Assembly (NCBI GenBank): GCA_017508405.1
Contig: JAFVYY010000096.1
Coordinates: forward strand, 1 to 33,114
Reading direction: 5' to 3'
Length of the DNA stretch: 33,114 nt
Origin: Clostridia bacterium
Lineage (GTDB): Bacteria; Bacillota; Clostridia; Oscillospirales; CAG-272
Positions 21,994 to 30,544 of this stretch are shown piece after piece. The position numbers and the translations under genes were made by a program. Every line of letters starts with the position of its first letter. Position 1 is the first letter of the stretch. The notes beneath the pieces are model-generated. The model did no database searches. It saw only the letters and a list, made by a program, of their open reading frames with translations, and was not told the origin of the DNA.

Positions 21994-24104
21994 AAAAGAC
22001 AAGTAAGATATACACCTCGCTTATATTCATCTTTTTGTATCTGCCCATTGCGGTTCTTATACTATTTTCATTCAACTCATCGAACAGCACTAACTCCATG
22101 GCGGGATTTTCCTTTAAGTGGTATAAAGAGCTGTTTAGTGACGGAGCGACGCTTCTTGCTCTCCGTAACACCTTGATCCTCGCTATTCTTTCTGCAATCA
22201 TAGCGACTGTGATAGGTACCCTTGCGGCGTACGGTATCAGCCGTATGAAGAATAAGCATGTTAAGAATACGATCCTTACCGTAAACAATATTCCGATGAT
22301 GAACCCCGAGATCGTTGTGGGTATATCAATGATGCTTTTATTCGTTTTCGTCGGAAGAATGATAAATACGTCGTCAACTCTGGGCTTCGGCACGGTTCTT
22401 ATTGCTCACGTTACCTTTAACATTCCTTACGTTGTGCTTTCCGTAATGCCAAAGTTCAAGCAGATGGACAGGCATTTGCCCGAGGCAGCTCTTGACCTTG
22501 GCTGCACTCCGTTTCAGTCGTTTTATAAGGTTGAGATGCCGCAGATCATTTCCGGTGTAATTTCCGGATTTATTATGGCATTTACCCTTTCGATAGATGA
22601 CTTTATTATTAGCTATTTTACTATAGGCAGCGGATTTGAAACCTTGCCGATAAGAATATATTCCATGACAAAGAAGAGGGTAACACCCGATATGTATGCT
22701 TTGTCAGCGCTTATATTCCTGTCCATTCTGATTCTTCTTATTATTTCGAACTTCACAGGTAACTCAAATACCGTTAAGGATAAAAAGCCTGTTACCCTGA
22801 AGCAGAAGAAAACTAAGCGTATAGTTATCGCTTCAACCTTTGCAGCTATTGCTGTTATTACAGGCGCGGTATTTATTTCCACCGCTACTGCTGAAACTGT
22901 GGTTGTAAACGTTTACAACTGGGGTGAATATATATCCGACGGCAGTAACGACTCCTACGACTCAATCGGTGCCTTCGAGGAATATTATTCAGATGTACTG
23001 ACGGAGGAGAAGGGACATAAGGTCAAGGTACAGGTAAATTATACTACCTTTACAAGTAACGAGGACCTTTATGCCAAGATGAAGAGCGGCGTTGGAGGAT
23101 ACGACGTTATAGTCCCCTCTGACTACATGATAGAGCGACTTAAAAACGAGGGACTCATTCAGCCCCTTGACCTTAACAATATACCCAATTACAAGTATAT
23201 CAAGGACCAGTTTAAGAAGCCCTTCTACGATAACGGTGAAGAAACCTATTCCGTAATGTATACCTATGGTATTGTCGGCATTATTTACAACACAAAATAC
23301 GTTGATGAAGCGGATATCGGCGGCTGGGATCTTCTTTGGAACAATAAATACAGCGGTCATATTCTTCAGTTTAATAATGCAAGAGATGCCTTTGGCTCTG
23401 CTATGTATAAGCTTGGAATCAGCGTTAATAACGCAACCGAGACTGAGTGGAGAACCGCTCTTGGCGAGCTTAAAAAACAGAAGCCCTTGGTTCAGAGCTA
23501 TGTAATGGATGAAATTTACAATAAGCTCGAATCAGAGGAAGCTTGGATAGGCGCTTATTATGCGGGTGACGCACTCACTATGATGTACAATAACGAGAAT
23601 CTTGCATTCTACTATCCCAAGAATCAAAAAGGAGAATTTGCGACCAACATATTTGCGGATGCTATGTGTATTCCCGCAGGTGTAGATAGCGAAAGCAAAA
23701 AGCATGCTGAGGCATTTATCAACTTTATGCTTTCCGAGGAGGCTGCTATTGCTAATGCGGAGTATATTTATTACGGCTCTCCCAATAGTCTTGTGACAGA
23801 GAACTCCGATTACAAGGAATATCTTGGAGATGACTACTATGTGATCTACGATCCCGATATTGAAAATAATATTGATACGCTTTTCTCAGGTTATGCTTAC
23901 AGAAATCTGTCCGCAGACAAGCTTGCGCTTTTGAATAATCTTTGGGAAGAGCTTAAGGTAGACTCCTCATCCTTCAGCGGCGGAATTTACATCATAAGCG
24001 GTGTGATCGCACTCGGTATAACCGGATTTATCGTATTCTGCTACGTTAATAAGGTGAGACGCAGACGTATGTATTGGAGCAAAAATGCAAAAAACAGTAA
24101 ATAA
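21990..24104 (+). CDS. potCD: PotC permease fused to PotD substrate-binding protein
   Basis: A 704-residue single polypeptide. Residues about 1-258 are a PotC permease with six TM helices and EAA loop PEAALDLGCTPFQSFYKVEMP (165-185). A basic linker (KQKKTKR) leads to a TM helix about 277-300, then a complete PotD-type binding domain about 303-655 (VVVNVYNWGEYIS, YDVIVPSDYMIERL, NTKYVDEADIGGWDLLWN, AYYAGDALTMMY, ADAMCIPAGVDSESKKHAEAFINFMLSEEAA). A last TM helix about 666-684 ends in the basic tail NKVRRRRMYW. The receptor is therefore tethered at both ends beside its channel rather than being a lipoprotein. No frameshift or internal RBS suggests two proteins. Spermidine/putrescine specificity is by family. 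Confidence 0.93.
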   Translation: MKKTSKIYTSLIFIFLYLPIAVLILFSFNSSNSTNSMAGFSFKWYKELFSDGATLLALRNTLILAILSAIIATVIGTLAAYGISRMKNKHVKNTILTVNNIPMMNPEIVVGISMMLLFVFVGRMINTSSTLGFGTVLIAHVTFNIPYVVLSVMPKFKQMDRHLPEAALDLGCTPFQSFYKVEMPQIISGVISGFIMAFTLSIDDFIISYFTIGSGFETLPIRIYSMTKKRVTPDMYALSALIFLSILILLIISNFTGNSNTVKDKKPVTLKQKKTKRIVIASTFAAIAVITGAVFISTATAETVVVNVYNWGEYISDGSNDSYDSIGAFEEYYSDVLTEEKGHKVKVQVNYTTFTSNEDLYAKMKSGVGGYDVIVPSDYMIERLKNEGLIQPLDLNNIPNYKYIKDQFKKPFYDNGEETYSVMYTYGIVGIIYNTKYVDEADIGGWDLLWNNKYSGHILQFNNARDAFGSAMYKLGISVNNATETEWRTALGELKKQKPLVQSYVMDEIYNKLESEEAWIGAYYAGDALTMMYNNENLAFYYPKNQKGEFATNIFADAMCIPAGVDSESKKHAEAFINFMLSEEAAIANAEYIYYGSPNSLVTENSDYKEYLGDDYYVIYDPDIENNIDTLFSGYAYRNLSADKLALLNNLWEELKVDSSSFSGGIYIISGVIALGITGFIVFCYVNKVRRRRMYWSKNAKNSK

Positions 24105-24108
24105 AATG

Positions 24109-24142
24109 AAAAAGTTGGATTTTTGAAAATCCAACTTTTTTA
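24109..24142. terminator. Bidirectional terminator after potCD
   Basis: AAAAAGTTGGAT pairs with ATCCAACTTTTT (outer stem 24109-24140), with A- and T-runs on either side. It also serves the converging TtcA-like gene. Confidence 0.9.
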
Positions 24143-24919
24143 TTTTTCATTTTCCTTTTTTCTGCGAAGCTTTTCCGCCTGATCGATCCTGTCCTCGTGA
24201 AAGCCGTCAACCTCGCCTCGCTGAATTGCGCCGACTATTCTGTTGTAAAGACCCGGATGTTCCTTATCGAATATGGCAAGATAGTCCTTCATTTTAGCTC
24301 TTTCCGTATTTCCGTCGGCAGGGCAGGGGCTCTCCGTAACGGGTAACTGCTCCTTGTTTGAGAAGGACTTGATCTCCTTCTCCCGAGTGTATATAAGGGG
24401 TCTTATGAGGGTAAGATCCTTTCTGGAAAGATATGTAACAGGTGAAAAAGCGCCAATTCTGCCCTCGAAGAATAAATTCAGCATAAAGGTTTCGGCAACG
24501 TCGTCGAAATGATGACCGAGGGCAATTTTATTACAGCCCAAGGCTTTTGCTGCATCATGGAGGGCTCCTCTGCGCATTCTTGCGCAAAGGGAACAGGGAT
24601 TTTTTTCCTTTCTTACGTTGAATATGATTTCATATATTTGCGTCGGGACTACCCTGTATTCAACCTCTAAAGCATCGCAAAGGCTTGCTATACTTGAAAA
24701 ATCAGAGCCTTCAAAGCCCATGTCTATTGTAACCGCAACCAATGAAAAGTCTTTATTCAAAAAGATTTTCAAATGCGCAAGGGCACAAAGAAGAGTAAGA
24801 GAATCCTTTCCTCCTGAAATGCCTATGGCTATTCTGTCACCGTTTTCTATCATGGAATATTCCTCTACGGCTTTTCTTACGTGGCTTAAAATTCTTTGAA
24901 TATCTTTAAATTCCTTCAT
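24140..24919 (-). CDS. TtcA-like tRNA-thiolation ATPase (PP-loop, Fe-S)
   Basis: A 259-residue protein of the TtcA/TtuA N-type ATP pyrophosphatase group, which thiolates tRNA bases (TtcA: 2-thiocytidine 32). PP-loop SGGKDS is at 35-40. The cluster-type cysteines are Cys109 and Cys112 in PCSLCARMRRG, with a third, Cys199, in ESPCPADG, matching the three-Cys Fe-S pattern of the group. LGHHFDDVAET (134-144) is the second nucleotide-binding element. The target base cannot be fixed from sequence. The RBS AGAGG precedes the ATG at 24919. It is divergent from the amidase gene, whose putative promoter overlaps its translation start. Confidence 0.85.
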   Translation of the reverse strand: MKEFKDIQRILSHVRKAVEEYSMIENGDRIAIGISGGKDSLTLLCALAHLKIFLNKDFSLVAVTIDMGFEGSDFSSIASLCDALEVEYRVVPTQIYEIIFNVRKEKNPCSLCARMRRGALHDAAKALGCNKIALGHHFDDVAETFMLNLFFEGRIGAFSPVTYLSRKDLTLIRPLIYTREKEIKSFSNKEQLPVTESPCPADGNTERAKMKDYLAIFDKEHPGLYNRIVGAIQRGEVDGFHEDRIDQAEKLRRKKENEK

Positions 24920-24923
24920 ATTA

Positions 24924-24950
24924 ACCTCTTTTGAAATATGACATAATATA
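24924..24950 (+). promoter_or_regulatory. Possible sigma-K-type promoter of the amidase gene
   Basis: AC (24924-24925), 16 bp, CATAATATA (24942-24950) fits the late mother-cell sigma-K pattern (AC, 16-17 bp, CATAnnnTA) known from Bacillus. It lacks the extended -10 sigma-A layout seen at the other promoters here. The pattern is short, so confidence is limited. Confidence 0.45.
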
Positions 24951-24969
24951 TAAAGAAAGGGGGGAAATT

Positions 24970-25536
24970 ATGGCTATTAAAATTTATATTGATCAAGGAC
25001 ACAATCCCGACAGCCCAAACGCAGGAGCTGAGGGAAACGGTTACAGAGAACAGGATATTACATATGAGGTGGGTACCATACTTGCAGATCTGTTACGCTC
25101 AAACGGGAATTTCGACGTAAGAGTGTCAAGACCCACACCTGAAACTCAGCTCGGAACAACAAACGCATCAAGCTTACGGGCAAGAGTTGACGAAGCTAAT
25201 TCATGGGGCGCTGATTATTTTATAAGCATACACACAAATGCATCAACATCATCCTCGGTAAACGGAACAGAGGTGCTTGTATATTCAGCTCCGTCGGTAT
25301 CATCGGAGTTAGCTGAGGATATACTTAGAGAGCTTACTGAGATCACAGGACTGAGAAACCGGGGAATAAAGCTTCGTCCCGGACTGTACGTTTTGAGAAA
25401 AACGAATATGCCTGCCGTGCTTGTTGAAATGGGATTTATATCAAACTCCCGAGATGCAAATCTGATGGCAAACGAGCCCGAGCTTTTTGCAGAGGGGATT
25501 TACCGTGGAATTCTTGACTTTTTAAGTTTATCATAA
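24970..25536 (+). CDS. N-acetylmuramoyl-L-alanine amidase, CwlC-like, no signal peptide
   Basis: A 188-residue protein that is entirely an Amidase_3 domain. It cleaves the bond between MurNAc and the L-Ala of the peptide stem. Zinc ligands His11 (DQGH), Glu27 (GYREQD) and His88 (SIHTNAS), and catalytic Glu153 (LVEMGF), are all present. There is no signal peptide, TM helix or cell-wall-binding repeat. Signal-less amidases of this kind in Bacillus (CwlC) lyse the mother cell at the end of sporulation. The ATG at 24970 has a run AAAGGGGGGAA upstream; a far upstream ATG at 24931 would lie within the ttcA-like leader and promoter. It is monocistronic. Confidence 0.9.
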   Translation: MAIKIYIDQGHNPDSPNAGAEGNGYREQDITYEVGTILADLLRSNGNFDVRVSRPTPETQLGTTNASSLRARVDEANSWGADYFISIHTNASTSSSVNGTEVLVYSAPSVSSELAEDILRELTEITGLRNRGIKLRPGLYVLRKTNMPAVLVEMGFISNSRDANLMANEPELFAEGIYRGILDFLSLS

Positions 25537-25564
25537 ACGGATATTTAAATCAATATAAAAATAC

Positions 25565-25595
25565 AAAAAACCGACTTTCATTTGTCGGTTTTTTG
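25565..25595. terminator. Bidirectional terminator between amidase gene and spoVT
   Basis: AAAAAACCGAC pairs with GTCGGTTTTTT (25565-25575 with 25584-25594), 8-base loop. Confidence 0.92.
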
Positions 25596-25631
25596 CATAA
25601 TATAGCGAAATTCATACACGTGGTGGCGCTT

Positions 25632-26174
25632 TTATCCCTCATATTGCTTTCCTAAAAAGGATGCTGCGGTCTGTATAAGCTTAGCCTCCGATTCATCGCT
25701 CACTCGGCTGTCGCCATCTGCTACGACTGAGGCAATACACCCTACAACATCACCCTCGGTAACAATAGGCATTGCGTATTTTACGTATCCTGACGCCCCG
25801 TCCACAATAGATATTGTTTTTCCGCTGTCTGCTGCGGAGAAAAGAGAACGGGCATCCATGATGGAGTCAAATTCCTCCTTCAGCTTTTTCTCATAGTATT
25901 CCTTCTTTGAGACTCCGGCAGATGCAATTACGCTGTCTCTGTCCGTGATTACTACGGACATTTGACAAATTTTGTGTAGCGTTTCAACGTACTGTGTGGC
26001 AAAGGATGACATTTCCCCAACAGGAGAATATTTTTTAAAAATTACCTCTCCCTCACGGCTCGTAAATATTTCTAAGGCATCGCCTTCCCTTATTCTGAAA
26101 ACTCTTCTTATTTCCTTTGGAATAACGACCCTGCCAAGATCGTCGATCCTTCTTACAATTCCTGTGGCTTTCAT
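25632..26174 (-). CDS. spoVT: Stage V sporulation protein T (AbrB/GAF regulator)
   Basis: A 180-residue SpoVT. The N-terminal swapped-hairpin AbrB domain reads MKATGIVRRIDDLGRVVIPKEIRR and the GAF-like C-terminal domain covers about 55-178. SpoVT modulates sigma-G-dependent forespore genes. The ATG at 26174 matches the canonical N-terminus and has AAGGAGT upstream; the longer frame to 26219 is not needed. Presence of spoVT is strong evidence for sporulation capacity or recent descent from spore formers. A sigma-G-like promoter lies just upstream. Confidence 0.94.
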   Translation of the reverse strand: MKATGIVRRIDDLGRVVIPKEIRRVFRIREGDALEIFTSREGEVIFKKYSPVGEMSSFATQYVETLHKICQMSVVITDRDSVIASAGVSKKEYYEKKLKEEFDSIMDARSLFSAADSGKTISIVDGASGYVKYAMPIVTEGDVVGCIASVVADGDSRVSDESEAKLIQTAASFLGKQYEG

Positions 26175-26206
26175 TATAATACTCCTTGAATTTAAAATCG
26201 TACTTC

Positions 26207-26235
26207 TATTATCTGTCAACCGTAGAGAATTATGC
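26207..26235 (-). promoter_or_regulatory. Possible sigma-G-type promoter of spoVT
   Basis: On the minus strand: GCATA (26231-26235), 17 bp, GATAATA (26207-26213), compared with the sigma-G pattern GHATR / CATWHTA (one mismatch). An overlapping sigma-A-like alternative is TTGACA (26214-26219), 17 bp, TTTAAA (26191-26196), without an extended -10. Confidence 0.45.
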
Positions 26236-26335
26236 GAAAATTTCTAAAAAATATAAAAAGTCTCCGTTCTTGATATTGTGTTTTGTGATTATAAAGCGGT
26301 TTTTATTTAAAAATGCACAAAATTTTAATATTATA

Positions 26336-26364
26336 TTGATTTAAATTATATACTGTGCTACAAT
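26336..26364 (+). promoter_or_regulatory. Promoter of the heparinase-like gene
   Basis: TTGATT (26336-26341), 17-bp spacer, TACAAT (26359-26364), with TGC before the -10. The remaining 26236-26335 stretch is AT-rich with nothing else recognised. Confidence 0.72.
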
Positions 26365-26399
26365 TATTATATAGAATCTTCCAACGGAGGCAAAATATT

Positions 26400-28079
26400 A
26401 TGCTTGATTTTGCAAAGGATAAAAAATTTTGGGATTACGTGCGTGAGAGCGAAGATTTCGCAAGACACCGTAAAGAAATAAAGGAAAAGTATGACTGGGC
26501 TTTTGAAGGAAAGCCTCAGCTTATGACCTACGGCACATACTTTGGCAAGGGGGATCAGGGTAATATCTGGTACAGACAGCTCTTTCAGCTGCAGTCTGCC
26601 GCTCTCATGTCAATGATTTACTACGATAATGAGGAGTATTTTAACAACCTCATCGAAATCATTTGGGTATATTGCGGCGAGTATTCATGGTCACCTCTCG
26701 CTCACCATAACAGCTATTACAATACCACACCTGATGAATATGATCCTGCGCTTATTGATATTTATGCAGCTTCAATAGGATTTTCAATGGCTGAGATAAA
26801 GCATCTTCTCGCTGACAGACTTCCTAAGCTTATTCAGGACAGAATGTCAGATCAGATAAGACGCAGAATTATAGATCCCTATATCAACAAGAGGTTTTTC
26901 TGGGAGAAGCACGATAATAACTGGAATGCAGTTTGTACCGGTGCTGTTGGCGGAACTCTCATGTATGAGGCACCCGATGTGTTCAATGCAAACAAGGACC
27001 GCTTGAGAAAGAGCGTTGATTTCTATCTTGCTCCTTATGCAGATGACGGCGTATGTGTTGAGGGTACGGCATACTGGGGCTTCGGCTTCGGATTCTTTGC
27101 GATATACGCATCACTTCTTAAGGAATTCACAAACGGAGAGGATGATCTGTTTAAGCTTCCAAAGGTTAAATCTATTGCGGAATTTGTGCAGAAAACCTTT
27201 ATGGATACTCATACTATGGTTACGTTCTCCGATTGCAACCTCAAAGAGGGCTACTGGATCGGACTCCCTCATCTTCTTCGTTCCGTTTACGGAGAGAGTA
27301 TAGATAAGCTTCCTTCTGAGCAGGGTACGATAATTGCATATCAGCATTTTGCTTTTGCATTGAGAAGTATTCTTTACTACAAGAAAGAATTTACGGCTGA
27401 TGATAAGCTTAAGCCTGCTATTTACAATCTCACGGATACGGGTTGGTTTATCAAACGCGGTGAGCATTACGGTATAGCTCTCAAGGGCGGTACAAACGGT
27501 GAATCACACAATCACAATGACGTAGGCTCGTTCATTCTTTCCCATAAGAATAAACAGGTGTTTGTGGACCTTGGCTCAGGCGCATATTCTCAGGATTACC
27601 ACGGTGAAAAGAGATATACGTTTTTCCATCCATCCTCTTGGTCTCATAACGTACCATATTTTGGCGATAAGCCGCAGGACGGAGAAAAGAGAGAAAGGGT
27701 AATAATAGATTATGACGAAGCTACAAAAACAGCAAAATATGAGTTTGCCAACGCCTACGGACTTGACTCGGTAAGAAAAATCGAGCGCAGCTTTGTGCTT
27801 GAGGAAAATGAAATCACCTTGACAGACCGTTATGATACGGATAAAGGAGTACCGATTACTGAGCGCTTTGTTACACGTCATAAGCCGACAGTTTGGCATT
27901 CTTCCGTAATTGTATGCGGTGTTAAGCTAAGACCCAAGGATAAGATCGCACCTAAAATTACGGTTGTGGATGCCCCCTGTCATACATCCGATAAAACCGA
28001 AAAGGTATACTGTATTGATTACACCTTGCCCGAGGGCACGGACACCTTTGAGGCTGTTATCGAGTTTAATAAAATTTAA
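26400..28079 (+). CDS. Heparinase II/III-family protein (putative polysaccharide lyase)
   Basis: A 559-residue protein with the two-part layout of the heparinase II/III superfamily: an N-terminal alpha/alpha-toroid (about 1-330; NNWNAV 173-178, EGTAYWGFGFGF 221-232) and a beta-sandwich C-terminal part (about 345-559) with HNHNDVGSF (370-378) and the HGEKRYTFFHPSSWSHN region. Candidate catalytic residues are Tyr225 and His370/His372, by analogy with the family. No signal peptide is present, so it probably acts in the cytoplasm on imported, partly degraded acidic glycans. No sulfatase, transporter or other lyase gene is adjacent, so the substrate cannot be named. The ATG at 26400 has CGGAGG upstream. 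It is followed after 20 bases by the CvpA-like gene. Confidence 0.83.
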   Translation: MLDFAKDKKFWDYVRESEDFARHRKEIKEKYDWAFEGKPQLMTYGTYFGKGDQGNIWYRQLFQLQSAALMSMIYYDNEEYFNNLIEIIWVYCGEYSWSPLAHHNSYYNTTPDEYDPALIDIYAASIGFSMAEIKHLLADRLPKLIQDRMSDQIRRRIIDPYINKRFFWEKHDNNWNAVCTGAVGGTLMYEAPDVFNANKDRLRKSVDFYLAPYADDGVCVEGTAYWGFGFGFFAIYASLLKEFTNGEDDLFKLPKVKSIAEFVQKTFMDTHTMVTFSDCNLKEGYWIGLPHLLRSVYGESIDKLPSEQGTIIAYQHFAFALRSILYYKKEFTADDKLKPAIYNLTDTGWFIKRGEHYGIALKGGTNGESHNHNDVGSFILSHKNKQVFVDLGSGAYSQDYHGEKRYTFFHPSSWSHNVPYFGDKPQDGEKRERVIIDYDEATKTAKYEFANAYGLDSVRKIERSFVLEENEITLTDRYDTDKGVPITERFVTRHKPTVWHSSVIVCGVKLRPKDKIAPKITVVDAPCHTSDKTEKVYCIDYTLPEGTDTFEAVIEFNKI

Positions 28080-28099
28080 AAAGTAAAAGGAGAGTTACA

Positions 28100-30391
28100 A
28101 TGGAGATCGGATCTATAACTACCATAGCTATTTTTGGACTTATAGGCTTGTTATTCCTGTTTGGATTTTTAAGAGGCTTACGTAAGGGCCTTTGGAAATC
28201 CCTTATGGATTTAGGCTTCGTTATTCTTTGCCTTATTATTTCCATCCTTGTGGCAAAGGGAATAACAAATACCTACGTGGACCTTGAAAAATTTGAGGAG
28301 CTGTTGCTTACCGTTAAGGAAAAATTAAGCGGAGATATAGCAACTACCATAGACAGTCTTTTGGAATACGTTGAGCAGGGACGTGAAAACCCTGAAATGG
28401 CAAAAGCGGTTCTTGCAATTCCCATGGCGCTTATTACGCCTATCATATTTATTCTTGTTCACATTCTTTTGGGTATTATAATTAAGATACCCAAGCTCAT
28501 CATAGAAAGATTAATTGTAGGTAAAAACGGCGGCCCCAGCTACAGAGGCGGAAACCGTCTTGCCGGCGGATTTATAGGTGGCTTGCGCAATGCTTTGTTC
28601 ATAGTTATTTTGCTCATACCCATCGTCGGTTATATAACCTTTGCAGGAAATACAATTGATACCGTTATAAGTGCTACTGCAACAGAGCCTCAGCTTGCGT
28701 CCGCTCAGCAATCACAGGGTGATGACGGCACAGTTGAAGAGCTTCAGTCAATTATGGATGAGGTTATCAATCCTATAAGAAACAGCCCGGCGGTTAAGGT
28801 TATTAACGGTATGGGCGGAAAGCTTGTATTCAACAGCCTTACAACCAAAAACGTAGAGGACGTAAAGATCTCCGTAACATCGGAGGTTGACGGATTTGCA
28901 AAGCTTTACGCAAATATCATAGTGATTTCGGAGGAAAGCCCCGAAAACTACGGTGACAGACAGAAGACCAGTATTAATAATATTAAGACGATTCTGAACG
29001 AGGGAGAATTTTTACCCTTTGTATCGGCAGAGGTTCTTTCAATAGTTTCCGAAAAATGGCTTAATGGCGAGCCTGCCTTCGGCATTGAAAAAATAGAGGT
29101 CGGAGAGGAATATGAGGAGCTTTTTGATGGTATTCTCAGATCACTTTCCAATACAAATTCAGATAACATTAAGGAAGACGTTGGAACTATTGCAAACCTT
29201 ATGGTTACCTGTATTGATCAGGGTGTATTCGTAGAGCTTTCTAAGGAAGAGCCCGACCCATTGAAGCTTGCAACAAATGAGGTTCTTCTTGAATCTATAT
29301 TTGCGGAGGCGTACAAGAACGTTAGATTAAGACCCATTATCGGTTATATTCCCGATATCTTGGTTAACGTTATAGGAGAAAACTTTGCAGACGAGGGAGA
29401 TACTACACCTAAGCCTGACCATATAGATATCAACACCTTGACAGAGGCGCAAATAAGAGCTGATGCAGCTACTATTGCACAGGTTATTTCAAAGGTTATG
29501 ACCTTTATAGAGTCAACGGAGAACCTTGACAGCGCAGACGAAAACGCATTCATTGTTAATGCGGATCTCGGCTCTCTCGGTGCGGCTATTGATATGTTGA
29601 GAGGAAGCTCACTTCTCGGTAATTCAAGTGAGTACATTCTTACAGTTCTTCTTAATTCAGATATGGTATCCGACCTCGGATTTGTATCAAGTGACCTTAT
29701 TGCAAAGCTTACAGATAAGAGTACTAAATTTGAAAACATTCTTGTATCCGCTCAGAAGCTTGCCGTTATGGCGATCTCCTTGAGCAAAGAGGGAATAAAC
29801 GAGGATAATTACGAGGAAGCTCTTAAGTTTATGATTACGGAAATGACTCCCGAGGCGGCAGATACGCTTAAGGCTGCAATTTCTACAGATACTCTTAAGG
29901 ATTTCGGTATGTCTGAGGATGAGGCTGACACAATGTCTAATACGATAAACTCCGTAATAGACGGTATTTCATCCGCTACTCAGAATATGACTGAGGAGCA
30001 GGTAGAGAAGGAAATAGAGGCTATAACTACTATCGTAAACACTATGAAGGACGTTTCATCAAGCAGCAGCGCCGATATTGAGCATGTTTTCGGCGGTGAG
30101 GATTCCGTAACGGGAATGACAGCTGAGGATCTTGTTGATACCGTACTTTCCTCTGAGATCGTTTCCAATGCAATAATCAGCGCAGGTAAGACTCAGGGCG
30201 ATGAAAAGGTTGAGGACCCCTACGGTATAGCAGGCTCACTCTCCGAGGCTGATAAATCAACTGCAGAAAACGCAATAAAGGATTATTTCGAAAACAACTC
30301 CACAGGCGGTGCTGAGGACAACGCTCTCAAGGAAAAGCTTGATGCCGTTGCAAATATTCTCGGTATGGATTCATCCGCATGGTTCAATTAA
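28100..30391 (+). CDS. Large CvpA-like membrane protein with long helical domain
   Basis: A 763-residue protein. The first about 185 residues resemble the four-TM CvpA family (TM about 8-24, 32-52, 105-128, 160-182; motifs FGFLRGLRKGLWKSLMDLGFV and RLAGGFIGGLRNALFIVI). Ordinary CvpA proteins end there, at 160-200 residues. Here about 570 acidic, mostly helical residues follow, without TM helices, without a PxxP or repeat signature, and with low-complexity patches (SSSSAD, GDEKVEDPYG). Several sub-sections share the style of helical pairs ending in Ile/Leu/Glu, but no clear tandem repeat was proven. RBS AAAGGAGA, 20 bases after the heparinase gene. Function unknown. Confidence 0.8.
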   Translation: MEIGSITTIAIFGLIGLLFLFGFLRGLRKGLWKSLMDLGFVILCLIISILVAKGITNTYVDLEKFEELLLTVKEKLSGDIATTIDSLLEYVEQGRENPEMAKAVLAIPMALITPIIFILVHILLGIIIKIPKLIIERLIVGKNGGPSYRGGNRLAGGFIGGLRNALFIVILLIPIVGYITFAGNTIDTVISATATEPQLASAQQSQGDDGTVEELQSIMDEVINPIRNSPAVKVINGMGGKLVFNSLTTKNVEDVKISVTSEVDGFAKLYANIIVISEESPENYGDRQKTSINNIKTILNEGEFLPFVSAEVLSIVSEKWLNGEPAFGIEKIEVGEEYEELFDGILRSLSNTNSDNIKEDVGTIANLMVTCIDQGVFVELSKEEPDPLKLATNEVLLESIFAEAYKNVRLRPIIGYIPDILVNVIGENFADEGDTTPKPDHIDINTLTEAQIRADAATIAQVISKVMTFIESTENLDSADENAFIVNADLGSLGAAIDMLRGSSLLGNSSEYILTVLLNSDMVSDLGFVSSDLIAKLTDKSTKFENILVSAQKLAVMAISLSKEGINEDNYEEALKFMITEMTPEAADTLKAAISTDTLKDFGMSEDEADTMSNTINSVIDGISSATQNMTEEQVEKEIEAITTIVNTMKDVSSSSSADIEHVFGGEDSVTGMTAEDLVDTVLSSEIVSNAIISAGKTQGDEKVEDPYGIAGSLSEADKSTAENAIKDYFENNSTGGAEDNALKEKLDAVANILGMDSSAWFN

Positions 30392-30408
30392 AAACAGCTA
30401 ATAAATTT

Positions 30409-30447
30409 AAGAGGACTGCCGTCGGCAGTCCTCTTACTCTTTCTATA
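30409..30447 (+). terminator. Terminator after the CvpA-like gene
   Basis: A 12-bp perfect stem AAGAGGACTGCC / GGCAGTCCTCTT (30409-30435) has a 3-base loop. The following sequence is only moderately T-rich. Confidence 0.75.
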
Positions 30448-30454
30448 AAATAAT

Positions 30455-30476
30455 ATTATATTGTCGATAATATAAT
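30455..30476. repeat. Operator-like inverted repeat upstream of the XRE gene
   Basis: ATTATATT (30455-30462), 6 bp, AATATAAT (30469-30476) is a perfect 8-bp inverted repeat. It ends one base before the -35 of the XRE gene and is a plausible autoregulatory site. Confidence 0.5.
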
Positions 30477-30477
30477 C

Positions 30478-30506
30478 TTGACTAGTATACTTTTTTGTGA
30501 TAAAAT
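30478..30506 (+). promoter_or_regulatory. Promoter of the XRE regulator gene
   Basis: TTGACT (30478-30483), 17-bp spacer, TAAAAT (30501-30506), with TGA before the -10. Confidence 0.8.
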
Positions 30507-30544
30507 AATACAAAAGAGAAACTTAACGGAAGGGAGGGGCCTTT

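Noticed and set aside
29398..30360. Tandem protein repeats in the CvpA-like extension
   Set aside because: Similar helical style, but no clear periodic alignment could be shown by eye.
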